Assembly (NCBI RefSeq): GCF_004745805.1
Contig: NZ_SRLQ01000027.1
Location: 19,656-83,655 of the forward strand
Source: Mycolicibacterium sp. CH28
GTDB lineage: Bacteria; Actinomycetota; Actinomycetes; Mycobacteriales; Mycobacteriaceae
Direction of reading: 5' to 3'
Length of the DNA: 64,000 nt
Shown: in pieces, positions 50,846 to 62,800 of the stretch
How positions within the stretch are numbered: position 1 is the stretch's first letter
Layout: each line of letters opens with the position of its first letter
Position numbers and translations under genes: made by a program
The notes under the pieces: model-generated
Told to the model about the DNA's origin: nothing
Seen by the model: the letters and a program-made list of their open reading frames with translations, nothing else
Database searches by the model: none

Positions 50846-53800
50846 CCGCCGACGGCACCGATCCGCTGACTCAACTCCCGCACCGTCGGAGTGGTGAACA
50901 ACGTTTGCAATGTCACCTGGGCAGCAAGGGCGGAGTTGATCGCCGCAACGGTCCGCATCGCCGAGAGCGAGTCCCCACCCAGACCGAAGAACGAGTCGTC
51001 CAGGCCGACACATTCCACCCCCAAAACCCGGGCATAGATGTCACACAGGATCTGTTCGGTGTCGGTTGTCGGCGCACTGTAGCCGCGGCCTTTGGGTGTT
51101 GACGCCGCAGGCAACGGCTGGTCGTTTCGCACACCCACAACAGCCGGCAGGCGGCCAGGTTCAGCGGTCATGGCGACTAGCGCCCGATCGAGTTGCCCGA
51201 TCAGCTCTTGAATGCGGTCGGAGTCGAACACATCTGTTCGGTATTGGATGCGAAGGTCGAGCTCATTGCCCGGCACCGCTTGAACGGTGAGCGGGTAGTG
51301 GTAGTAGTCGCGACTGCTGACGTCGGCGACGGCCAATCCGTCCGCACCCGACAGCAGCGACGTGTCGGTGGGATAGTTCTCGTAGACGAAGACGGTGTCG
51401 AAAAGCGCTTCCCGGCCGGCGATTCGGTGAATCTCACTGAGCCCCAGATACTCGTGTTCGAGGGTCCGGCTTCGGTTGCTCTGCAGCTGATCGAGCAGGT
51501 CTGCGACGGTGGATTCCGGCGACGCACTGACTCGCAATGGCACCGTGTTGATCAACAGACCCACCATCGAGTCCGCACCGGCCACCTCGGCCGACCGCCC
51601 CGCGACCACGACTCCGAACGCGACGTCGCGCTGGCCCGTTACGGACATCAACAGCTGCGCCCAAGCGGCCTGCAACACGGTGCTGACGGTCGTCTGGTGC
51701 GCGCGCGCCAGCTCGTTCAGCGCCCGCGTGGTCTCCTCCGAAACTCGCAGTGAGGTGACCTCTCGTGGCCCCAGCCCCAGTCGGTCTCGCGGGCCGACCA
51801 AGGTCGGGGTATCAAAGCCCGCCAGCGACTCCCGCCAGACTCGGCGAGCGGCTTCTACGCCTCGATCCGCCAGCCAGCTGACGAATCGGCGATACGGTAC
51901 GGCAGAAGGCAGGCGGTGCCCGTAGTAGCCGGCGAACACTTCCTGCAACAGCACCGTCAGTGACCAGCCATCGAGCACGATGTGGTGATTGGTCAAGACC
52001 AACCGATGCTGATCTGGCGCGATACGGATCAGGGCAACCCGGAAGACCGTCTGATCGGCCAGATCACAGACCGCGGACCGCTCGACGGCGCACAGCTGCG
52101 TGATCCGCTCCTCGCGTTCTGCGGTCGCACCGCTGAGATCGACGTACTGCCACGGGACTACCGGGTCGGCCGGGAGTACCTGGACCGGCTCACCGAATTG
52201 TGCACGGAACCGCGCCACCAGATTGGGATGACGCCGGACCGCCGCCTGCACAGCCTCATGCAGCCGGTGGGGGTCGAGCCGACCGGTCAACGTGACGCTC
52301 ATCTGCACCGCGTACACGTCGTCGCCGGAACTGTGAGCGATGTTGGCGTGGAACAGCAATCCTTGCTGCAGTGGAGTCAAGGGCAGGATGTCGGCGACTT
52401 CACCTGCCTCGCAGAGTTCGTCGATCTGCCGTTGAGTCAACCGGGCCGGCACGATGTCGGAGGGTGTCAGTCCCCCGCCGCCGTCGCGCACATGCGCGCA
52501 GATTCCGACCAGGGCGTCGAACCACAGCCCTGACAGATGGGAGACCTGGGTATGGTCCAGCGCCGAGAGCGCCCAGGTCCAGCCGGCGCGAAGGCGCGGT
52601 CCGTCAAGGGTTTCCACGGTGCCGGCGTTGAGTTCGACGGTGTGCATGAGCGGCATCGGAACCGTCGCGGCCGCTCCGGTCACCTTCCAGCCGTCCTCGC
52701 GGATCTCCCAGATGTCGCCGGACACCTGGCCGCTGCCGCTGCCCATCCGGCCCAGATAGTTGAAGCCGATCGTCGGGTCGGGCCCGGCCAGATCGACATC
52801 GTCGTTGAGGTAACGAAGAAGGCCGTAGGTCAACCCGTCCGGTAGGGCCCGAAGCTGCTCCTTGGCATCCTTGATCACCGGCCCCAGTCCCGGGTCACCG
52901 GCGAGCACCTGCCCCCAGCCCAGCCCGCCTACTGCGAGCGAGACCGGGTACTTGGTGGTGAACCATCCCACTGTGCGCGACAGATCGACCGACTCGACGT
53001 CGCCGGCCAGATCTTCCTGGCGCCCGTGTCCCTCGGCATCGATGACGATCGGCGCCCCCGCCGTGTCCAGGAACTCGGTTAGCGCCAGCGCGAACGCGAT
53101 CAACAGGATGTCGTTGATTCCGGCGTGGAACGCTGCCGGAACTTCACCGAGCAACATTCGGGTGGTCTCTGGGTCCAGTTCCACCGACAGGGTGCCGGAG
53201 TTGGCGTAGGTGTCGATCGCCGGCTGGACGGCCGGCAAGAACTCGGGCACGGCGGTGATCGCCCGCCAGCGTTCCGACTGACCGACCACCTCCGGGTGGT
53301 AGGCGTGCTCGGCCAGGACTGACGCCCACCGGGCGAAGGATGTCCGCGGTGCTGGCAGTTCCACCTGCTGGCCGCCGTGCAGCTGCGCCCAGGCAAGGTT
53401 GAAGTCTTCCATCATGATTCGCCATGAGACGCCGTCGACCGCCAAGTGATGAACGATCATCAACAACTGACCCGTTGGCACCGCCCACAGCGCGCTGACC
53501 ATGGCACCCGATGCCGGGTTCAGTCTTGATCGTGCCTCTGCCACCGCTTCGTCGGACAACACGTCGACGGTCTGCACGCAGGTGCCCGCGTCCACCGATC
53601 CGGGCTCGGGCACGCTCAGGGTCCAGCCGCCCGCACCGTCGTCGTCGTCGACGCAGAGGCGCAGCATCGCGTGTCGATCCAGCACGGCTTGCAGCACCAC
53701 CAATACGTCGGCCTCGGTGACGCCGACCGGCGCCTGTATCAGCACGGCCTGGTTGAACTGGTCGACCGGACCGGGAACATCGTGCAGCCACCGCATGATC

Positions 53801-56800
53801 GGGGTCGCCAGCAGCGGACCGACTCCTTCGTCCACCACCGCGTTGTCGCCGTCGGCGAGTGTGGCAGCCCGGGCCAATCCGGCCACCGTCTGTTCGACGA
53901 AGATATCGCGCGGCCGGCACAGCACCCCGGCCGCGCGCGCCCGCGCAACCACCTGCATCGACAGGATGCTGTCGCCGCCGAGTTCGAAGAACGACTCGTC
54001 GACGCCGACCCGCTCCAACCCAAGGACCTGGGCGTAGATGTCGGCCAGGATCTCCTCCACCGCATCCGAGGGGGCGCGGTAGGAATCGATGTCCTGGTAG
54101 TCCGGTGCCGGCAAGGCGCGGGTGTCCAGCTTGCCGTTGACGGTGAGCGGCAGAGTGTCGATGGACACCACGGCGGAGGGGACCATATAGGGCGGCAGGC
54201 GATCACCCAGCGCGGCACGCACTGCGGCCGGGTCCACATCGCCGACCACATACCCGACCAGGCGCTTGTCACCGGGCCGATCTTCGCGAGCGATGACCAC
54301 CGCCTGCTCGACACCGGCTAATTCGCCGAGCACTGACTGGATTTCGCCGAGTTCGATCCGGTAGCCGCGAATCTTGACCTGTTCGTCGGACCGGCCCATG
54401 TAGCGCAGCTCGCCATCGGCGCCCCAGGCCATCAAGTCGCCGGTGCGGTACATGCGCGCTCCGGGTTCCCCGAAGGGGCAGGCCACGAACCGGGTCGAGG
54501 ACAGCCCGGCGCGACCGATGTACCCGTCGGCAACCCCGGCCCCGGCGACGTACAACTCGCCGACCACGCCCGGTGGGACCGGCCGCAACAACGTGTCGAG
54601 TACGAAGAAGCCGAGGTGTCCCAGCGGTACTCCGATGGGGCTGACGGCCCTGTCGACATCACCGGCCACGATCTCGCGGAACGACGCGTGCACCGTGGTC
54701 TCGGTGATGCCGTACATGTTGATCAGGCGTGGCGAGTCTGGGTGCCTGTCCAGCCACGACCGCATCCGTTGTGGTTCGAGCGCTTCCCCGCCGAACACCA
54801 CGGACTCGAGTGTCAGGCGGGCGCCGAGGGCAGGCTGGGCTGCGTCGGCTGCCTGCAGCGCGTAGAACGCCGAAGGGGTCTGGCTCAGAACGCCGACCTG
54901 CTCGGCCACCAGCAGAGCCAGCAGGTCATCTGGTGAGCGAACCACCGCATCAGGTACCACGACCACCCGGCCGCCATACAGCAACGCTCCCCAGATCTCC
55001 CAGACCGAGAAGTCGAATGCCAGGGAATGGCACTGCGACCAGACCTGCCCGGAGAAATCCATGTCGACGTCCAACGTCTGCAGCAGCGCTGTCACGTTGC
55101 GGTGCGGAATTGCCACACCCTTGGGCGTGCCCGTGGTGCCCGACGTGTAGATGATGTAGGCGATGTCGTCGGGCCCTGGACCGGGCATCGCCACGCTGGT
55201 GTCGACGGCGGGGTCGGTCAGGTCTCGCATATCGATGACCGAGAGACTGAATCCGTCGAGGTGTTCGGCCAGTGCGGCGGTGGTCACAGCAGCGACCGGC
55301 TTGGCGTCACCGAGCACGAACCGTCGCCGGGCCTCGGGCACCGACGGATCGATCGGCACGTAGGTAGCCCCGGTCTTCACCACTGCCACCATCGCCACGA
55401 TCGCCTCGGCCGAACGCGGCATCAACAGCGCCACTCGTTGGCCGGGTCCGGCCCCGCGACCGGCCAACACGTGCGCCGCGCGGTTGGCCGCCTCATCGAG
55501 TTCGCGGTACGTCATCGACACGCCCTCGAAGGTGAGGGCCAACGCGTCCGGGGTGCGGGCCGCCTGCGCGGCGAACATCGACGCGATCGTTTCCGGGCTG
55601 CGCACCGGCTGGGCCAGCACCGCGCGATTGCCAACCTGATCCAGGCGAGCGTGCTCGGCCGCATCGAGCACATCCAGCGACGACAGGTGTCGGGTCGGGT
55701 CAGCGGTCAGCTCCGCCAGCACCCGCTCCAATCGGCCCACCATGTTCTGGATGGTGGCGGGATCGAAAACGTCAGTGCGGAATTCGATGCCGCCGCCGAT
55801 CCCCGCGGGGTCCCCGGCCTCGTTCCAGCGCTCAGCCAGATTGATTGTCAGGTCCATGCGGGCAGTCTCGGTATCGACCGTCATCGGTTCGACCTGCAGA
55901 TCGCCCAGGGACAGCCCGGCAGCGTCGCCGGCTTGCCAGTCGAAGTTCTGCCAGGCCAGCACAACCTGCACCAGCGGGTGATGGGCCATGCTGCGACTCG
56001 GCGCGAGCCGCTCCACCAGTACCTCGAACGGCACGTCCTGATGCTCGTAGGCGGACAGGCTGCGTCGGCGCACCTGGGCCAGCAGATCGGCGAAGGTTGG
56101 ATTGCCCGTCAGGTCGACGCGCAACACCAAGGTGTTGACGAAGAAGCCAACGAGCTCATCGAGTGCCGTGTCACCACGGCCCGCGATCGGGAAGCCCACC
56201 GCCACATCGTTGTTGGCGGACAGGTTGGACAGCAGCACCGCAAGTGCCGCCTGAATCACCATGAAGCTGGTCGCATTGTGCTCGCGGGCCACTCGGGCCA
56301 CCTGTTGCTGCAGTTCGGCGGGCCACTGGACCTCCAGCCAGGCGCCACGGTAATCGGCAACCATTGGATAGGGCCGGTCGGTGGGCAGCTGCACCTGCTC
56401 GGGCATCCCAGCCAGAGCCTCTTCCCAGTAGGCCAGTTCCGCGGAGATCCGGCTTTCGTCGTCGGCCAGATCTCCCAGCCACGAGCGCTGCCACAGCGTG
56501 TAATCGGCGTACTGCACCGCCAGGTCGGCCCACCCGGGAGCCTCGCCTGCAGACCGGCTGGCATAGGCGACACCCAGATCACGAACCAGGGGCCCGATTG
56601 ACCAGCCGTCGGCGGCGATGTGGTGCACGACGGCCACCAGGACGTGCTCATCGCCGGCGACTCGGAAAAGCCTTGCTTGCATGGGGATTTCGGTCGCCAG
56701 ATCGAAGGCGTGCCGCGTCACCGCACCTATCCCGTCGATCAACTCGGCGTCCGACCAGCTGGTGGCGTCGATGACCGACCAGCCGAAGTTTGCCGCACCG

Positions 56801-59800
56801 GCAGGAACGACGAGTTGCTGCGGCAGGCCATCGACCGCCGGGAATCGGGTGCGCAGGCTCTCCTGGTGATCGACAACGTCGGCCAGCGCCGCACCCAACG
56901 CGTCGGCATCCAACTGCCCGCGCAGCCGCAAGGCCACCGGGAGGTTGTAGATGGGTGATGGTCCTTGGAGTTGGTCGACGATCCACAACCGGTTCTGGGC
57001 GAACGACAGCGGCACCACGTCGGGTCGCGGGTAGGCCACCAGCGGATCGGAACGAGTGTCGTCCCCGGAAACCCGTGGCGCTAGTTGGGCGACTGTCGGC
57101 GTCTCGAACAACGCGCGGACCGCCAGTCCGCAGCCCAGGCTGTTGTTGACCGCCGCAACCAGTCGCATGGCCGACAGCGAGTCCCCGCCCAGGTCGAAGA
57201 ACGAGTCGTCTACACCGACCTGGTCGAGACCAAGCACCTGGGCGAAGATCCCCGCCAGAATCTCCTCGGTCGGAGTGCTTGGGGCACGGTAGTTCTCCGT
57301 GTCCTGGTAATCGGGCGCAGGCAACGCACGGCGGTCCAGCTTGCCGCTGACCGTCAGCGGCAACGCGGGCAGTTCCAGTACCGCTGCCGGAACCATGTAG
57401 CCCGGGAGCCGCTCGGCCAGCGCAACCCGGATCTTGACCGGATCCGCAGTACCAGTGAAATAGCCCACCAGGCGTGGGTCACCGGGACGATCCTCGCGCG
57501 CGATCACGACCGCCTGGTCGACCCCGTCAAGGTCGGCCAGAACGGCCTGGACCTCACCGGGCTCGATTCGGTATCCACGGATCTTCACCTGCTCGTCGGC
57601 TCGCCCGAGATACTGCAGCTGCCCGTCGGGGCGCCACCGCACCAGGTCGCCAGTGCGATACATGCGGTCACCCGGCGCGCCGAACGGACAGGAAACAAAC
57701 CGTGCCGCGGTCAGTCCGGTCCGACCGATGTATCCGACGCCCACGCCGCGGCCTGCCACGTACAGCTCGCCGACCACCCCCTGCGGCACGGGACGTAGCC
57801 GCTCGTCGAGGACGAACAAGGCGACGGTCGGCGGCGGTGCACCGATCGGTACCTCGGCGCCCAGTGTCAGCGGGGCACTCATCGACGCGTATACCGTCAC
57901 CTCGGTGGGCCCGTAGGCGTTGATGACCACCCGGCCGGGGGCCCACTGTTCCACCACCTCGGGCGGGCACGCTTCGCCGCCGAGCAGCAGGGCCACCGAC
58001 TCCAATCCCTCCGGGCGCAGCGCGGCCACCGCCGACGGTGTCTGGGTGAGTACGTTGACGTGTTCCCGGAGAAGCAGCGCGTGGAAGTCGTTCGGTGAGC
58101 GGACTACCGCGTCGGGCACCACCAGCAGCCGTCCGCCACCGAGCAGTGCAGCCCAGATCTCCCATACCGAGAAATCGAATGCGTACGAGTGGCATTGGGT
58201 CCACACCTGTTCGGCCGGCAGGTCCGGATGCGCGGACTCCGCCAGGTGAGCCAGGTTACGGTGCGACAGGGCAACACCTTTGGGAGTTCCCGTCGTGCCC
58301 GAGGTGTAGATGAGGTAGGCGATGTTGTCCGGGTCGGGTGCGGGTAGGGCGGTGTTGGGTAGGAGGTCAACGGCGGGGTCATCGATGTCGATGACAGCCA
58401 GGTCGTGTCCATGCAGTCGCGACCGTAGCGCGGCGGCCGTAACGGCAGCGACCGGCGCAGCGTCGGCGAGCATGAACTCGATGCGGGACTCCGGCAGCGC
58501 GGGGTCGATGGCCACGTAGGCGGCACCGACTTTCAGTGCAGCCAGCATGACGACGACAGCCTCGGCTGAGCGGTCCAGCAGTATCGCCACGCAATTGCCT
58601 GCGCTGACACCGTGGCTGGTCAGCAGGTGCGCGTAGCGGTTTGCCGACTCGTCGAGTTCTCGATAGGTCATCGACAGGTTGCCGGAGGTCAGCGCGACGG
58701 CCTCCGGAGCTCGATCCACCTGCGCGGCGAACAATTCCGGGATCGAGACGCCATCGAGCTCCGGTTCGGCGAGCACCGCACGGTTGCCCACAGCGTCGAG
58801 GCGAGCACGCTCGGGGGCATCCAGCAGATCGATCGACGACAGGCGCCGTGCCGGATCGGCGGTCATCGCCACCAAGATGCGCTCCAACCGCCCGACCAAC
58901 GTTTCGATACTGGACGAATCGAAGACGTCGGTGCGGAACTCGACCATCCCACCGATCCCGGTCGGCTCGCCCGCGCGCGTCCAGCGTTCGGTCAGTGAGA
59001 ACGCCAGATCCACACGCGCGGTGTGGGTGTCCAGCGGTAGCTGAGTGACCTGCAGGTCCCCCAACGCCAGGGCGATGTCGTCGCTGGTCTCGCCGGGCAG
59101 GTTCTGCCAGGCCAACATCACCTGGACCAGCGGATGGTGGTTCAACGAACGCGTCGGGTTGATCCGCTCGACGACCACTTCGAAGGGGACGTCCTGGTGC
59201 TCGTAGGCAGCCAGACTGCGGGCACGCACCTGAGCGAGCAGGGCGGCGACAGTCGGGTCACCATCGATGTCGACCCGCAGTACCAGGGTGTTGACGAAGA
59301 AGCCCACCAACGCATCGAGGGCGGGATCGGTGCGTCCACCGATCGGGAAGCCCACCGCCACATCAGAAGTCGAACCGACCCTGCCCAGCAGCACAGCCAA
59401 CGCGGCCTGAACAACCATGAAGCTGGTTGCATTGTGCTCGCGAGCCACCTGGGCGATCCGCTGTTGCAACTCCACGGGCCATTGCCACCCCACGGTCGCC
59501 CCACGCTGGTCCGCCACCGCCGGATACGGTCGGTCGGTGGGCAACTGGAGCCGCTCAGGCATGCCGGCCAGCGCGTCCTGCCAGTACGCCAGCTGGGCGG
59601 CGATGAGGCTGTTCCCGTCGTCCAGATCGCCGAACTGCGCACGCTGCCACAGCGTGTAGTCGACGTATTGCACCGGCAAGGGTGCCCACGCCGGTTCAAG
59701 GTCCGCGCATCGGCAGACGTAGGCCACGCCGAGGTCGTGGACCATCGGGCCCATCGACAAGCCGTCAGCAGCGATGTGGTGCGCCACAGCTACCACTACA

Positions 59801-62800
59801 TGCTCGTCGGCGCTGATCCGGAACAGCCGCGCCTGCAGGGGAATCTCGGCGGCTAGGTCGAACGAGTGCAGCGCAACGGCGCTGACCGCCTCATCCAGCT
59901 GAGCCTGCGACCAGTCCCCCGCATCGATGACGTCCCAACCGAAGTCGGCCTGCTCGGCGGGCACCACGACCTGTTGAGGTATGCCGTCGGGTGCGGCGAA
60001 CATCGTGCGCAGGGTTTCGTGGCGCCCGGCAACATCGGCCAGCGCCGCACCCAGCGCCCCGGCATTGAGCGGCCCGGTCAGGCGCAGGCCCACCGCCATG
60101 TTGTAGGTCGGCGAAGGTCCCTGCAGCTGGTCGAGGAACCACAACCGGTTCTGCGAGAACGACAGTGGGATCACCGCGGGCCGCTCTATGGGCCGCAGCG
60201 GTTTCAGTTGATCGTCGGCCCCGCCGACGCGGGGCGCCAACTGCGCGACCGAAGGCGCCTCGAACAACGTGCGCACCGAAAGATCGGCTTTCAGGCCGGT
60301 GTTGACCGCGGCGATCAGGCGCATCGCCGACAGCGAATCCCCGCCGAGATCGAAGAACGAGTCGTCGACGCCAACGCGGCTCAGACCCAAGATCCGGGCG
60401 TAGATGCCGACCAGGATCTCTTCGATTGCTGTCGTCGGCGCACGGTAGGAGTCGGTGTCGGCGAATTCCGGTGCCGGCAAGGCCCGGCGGTCGAGTTTGC
60501 CGTTGACCGTCAGGGGCAGTTCCTCGATCACCATGATGGCGGCCGGAACCATGTAGTCCGGCAGCCGTTGGGCCAACGCGGCGCGCAACGCGGTGGGTTC
60601 GAGTGCCGCCGACGCGCCCGTGACGTAACCCACCAGCCGCTTGTCACCGGGTCGGTCCTCGCGGGCGACCACGACCGCTTGTTCGACTCCTTCCAGTCCT
60701 GCCAGCACCGCGCGAACCTCGCCCAGCTCGATGCGGTACCCGCGGATCTTGACTTGCTCGTCGGCACGACCCACATACCGCAGCTCGCCGTCGGCGCCCC
60801 ACCAAACGAGATCGCCCGTGCGATACATGCGCTCGCCCGGCGCCCCGAATGGGCAGGCGACGAAGCGCGACGAGGACAAGCCCGGTCGCCGCCAGTACCC
60901 CAGTCCAGCCTGGGGACCGGCCACGTACAAGTCACCGACAACACCGGCGGGCACGGGGCGTAGCCACTGGTCGAGCACGAAGAACGCCAGATCGGCCAGT
61001 GGTCCACCGACCGGGCTGACGTCGGCGTCCGTGTCCCGGGCGACGATCTCCCGGAACGAGGCGTGCACCGTGGTCTCGGTGGTGCCATACAGGTTGAACA
61101 GCCGCGGCGATCCAGGGTGCCGGTCCAGCCACGTCCGAAGACGTTGCGGCTCTAGCGCTTCACCGGCGAAGATCACCGCACGCAGCGTGAGCTGGCGGCC
61201 GAGTTCGGGCTGCAGCGTGTCCGCGGTCTGCAGCGCATAGAAGGCCGATGGCGTCTGCGACAAGACGGTGACCTGCTCTACGGCCAGCAGCGCATGGAAT
61301 TCCTCCGGCGCGCGGGCTACCGACTCGGGCACCACCACCAACCGCCCGCCGTACAGCAGTGCACCCCACATCTCGCAGACCGAGACGTCGAAGGCCAGGG
61401 AATGCCACAGTGACCACACCTGTCCGGCCATATCGACGTTGGTTTCCAAGGCAGCCAGCAACTCGGTCACGTTCTGGTGAGTAATGGCTACGCCCTTGGG
61501 GATGCCGGTGGTGCCCGAGGTGTAGATCAGATAGGCGATGTCATCGGGAGCCGGCGCGGGCAGGGCGATGCTGGGGTAGTTCTCGACCGCGAGGTCGTGC
61601 ACGTCGATGATTCGCAGGTTCTGTCCGGACAGCCGCTCGGCCAGCTCGGAGTTGGTGATCACCCCCGCCGGCGCGGCGTCGTCGAGCACGAGTTGCATCC
61701 GCGCCGACGGCGCGGCCGGATCGATCGGCACATACGCGGCCCCGGTCTTGAGCACCGCCAGAATCGCCACGATCGCCTCGGCCGAGCGTGGCAACAACAA
61801 CGCCACCCGCTGCCCCGGCCCAATCCCGTTGCCGGCCAGGAAATGCGCGAATCTGTTGCTGACCTCATCCAACTCGCGGTAGGTCCAGAAACGCTCTCCC
61901 CAGGTGAGCGCGGGTGCTTCCGGTACGCGCGCCGCCTGCGAAGCGAACATCGCGGGAATCGACACCGCCGCTGATCCAGAACCAGTCAGTGCCGCCCGGT
62001 TGCTCCATGTGTCCAGTTCCGCGAGCTCGGCGTCACCGACAACGTCGATCGAGGACAGCGGACGCGTCGAATCGGCGATCATGGCGGCCAGGACACGTTT
62101 GAGCCGCTCGATCAGCATTTCGACGTCGGTCTTGTCGAACATATCGGTGTCGTACTCGACGCGCAGGATCAGTTCGTCGCCCGGCAGGGCTTGCATCGCG
62201 ATGGGGTAATGGTTGAACTCGCGGTGCGAGAAGCCCGTGACGGCCATTCCATCCGCACCCGACAACGTGGCGGCATCGACCGGATAGTTCTCGTAGACGA
62301 AGAACGTGTCGAACAAGCGGTCTTGGCCCGTAACACGATGAATCTCGTTGAGCGCCAGATGCTGATGATCCAGGACCTGGGCGTGATCGTTCCGCAGCTG
62401 ATCGAGCAGATTGACGGTCGTCGTCGCCGCCGAAATCCTGACCCGGACCGGCACAGTGTTGATCAACAGACCCACCATCGAGTCCGCACCCAACACCTCG
62501 TCGGGGCGCCCCGACACCGTCGTACCGAACGCGACATCACACTGACCCGTCAGCGACATCAACACCCGCGCATAGGCGCCCTGCAACACCGTGCTGACCG
62601 TCGTGTGACACGACCGCGCCAAGTCCCCCAGCTCGCGGGTCGTCTGTTCGGAGAGGGCGGACGAGATGACGTCACGCCGTCCCAGGCTCGCCCGACCGGC
62701 CGCACTCACCAAGGTAGGCGTGTCGAAACCCGCCAGCACCCGCCCCCACGCCGCGCGAGCGGCGTCGAGATCGCGCCCGGACAACCAGCTGATGAACCGA

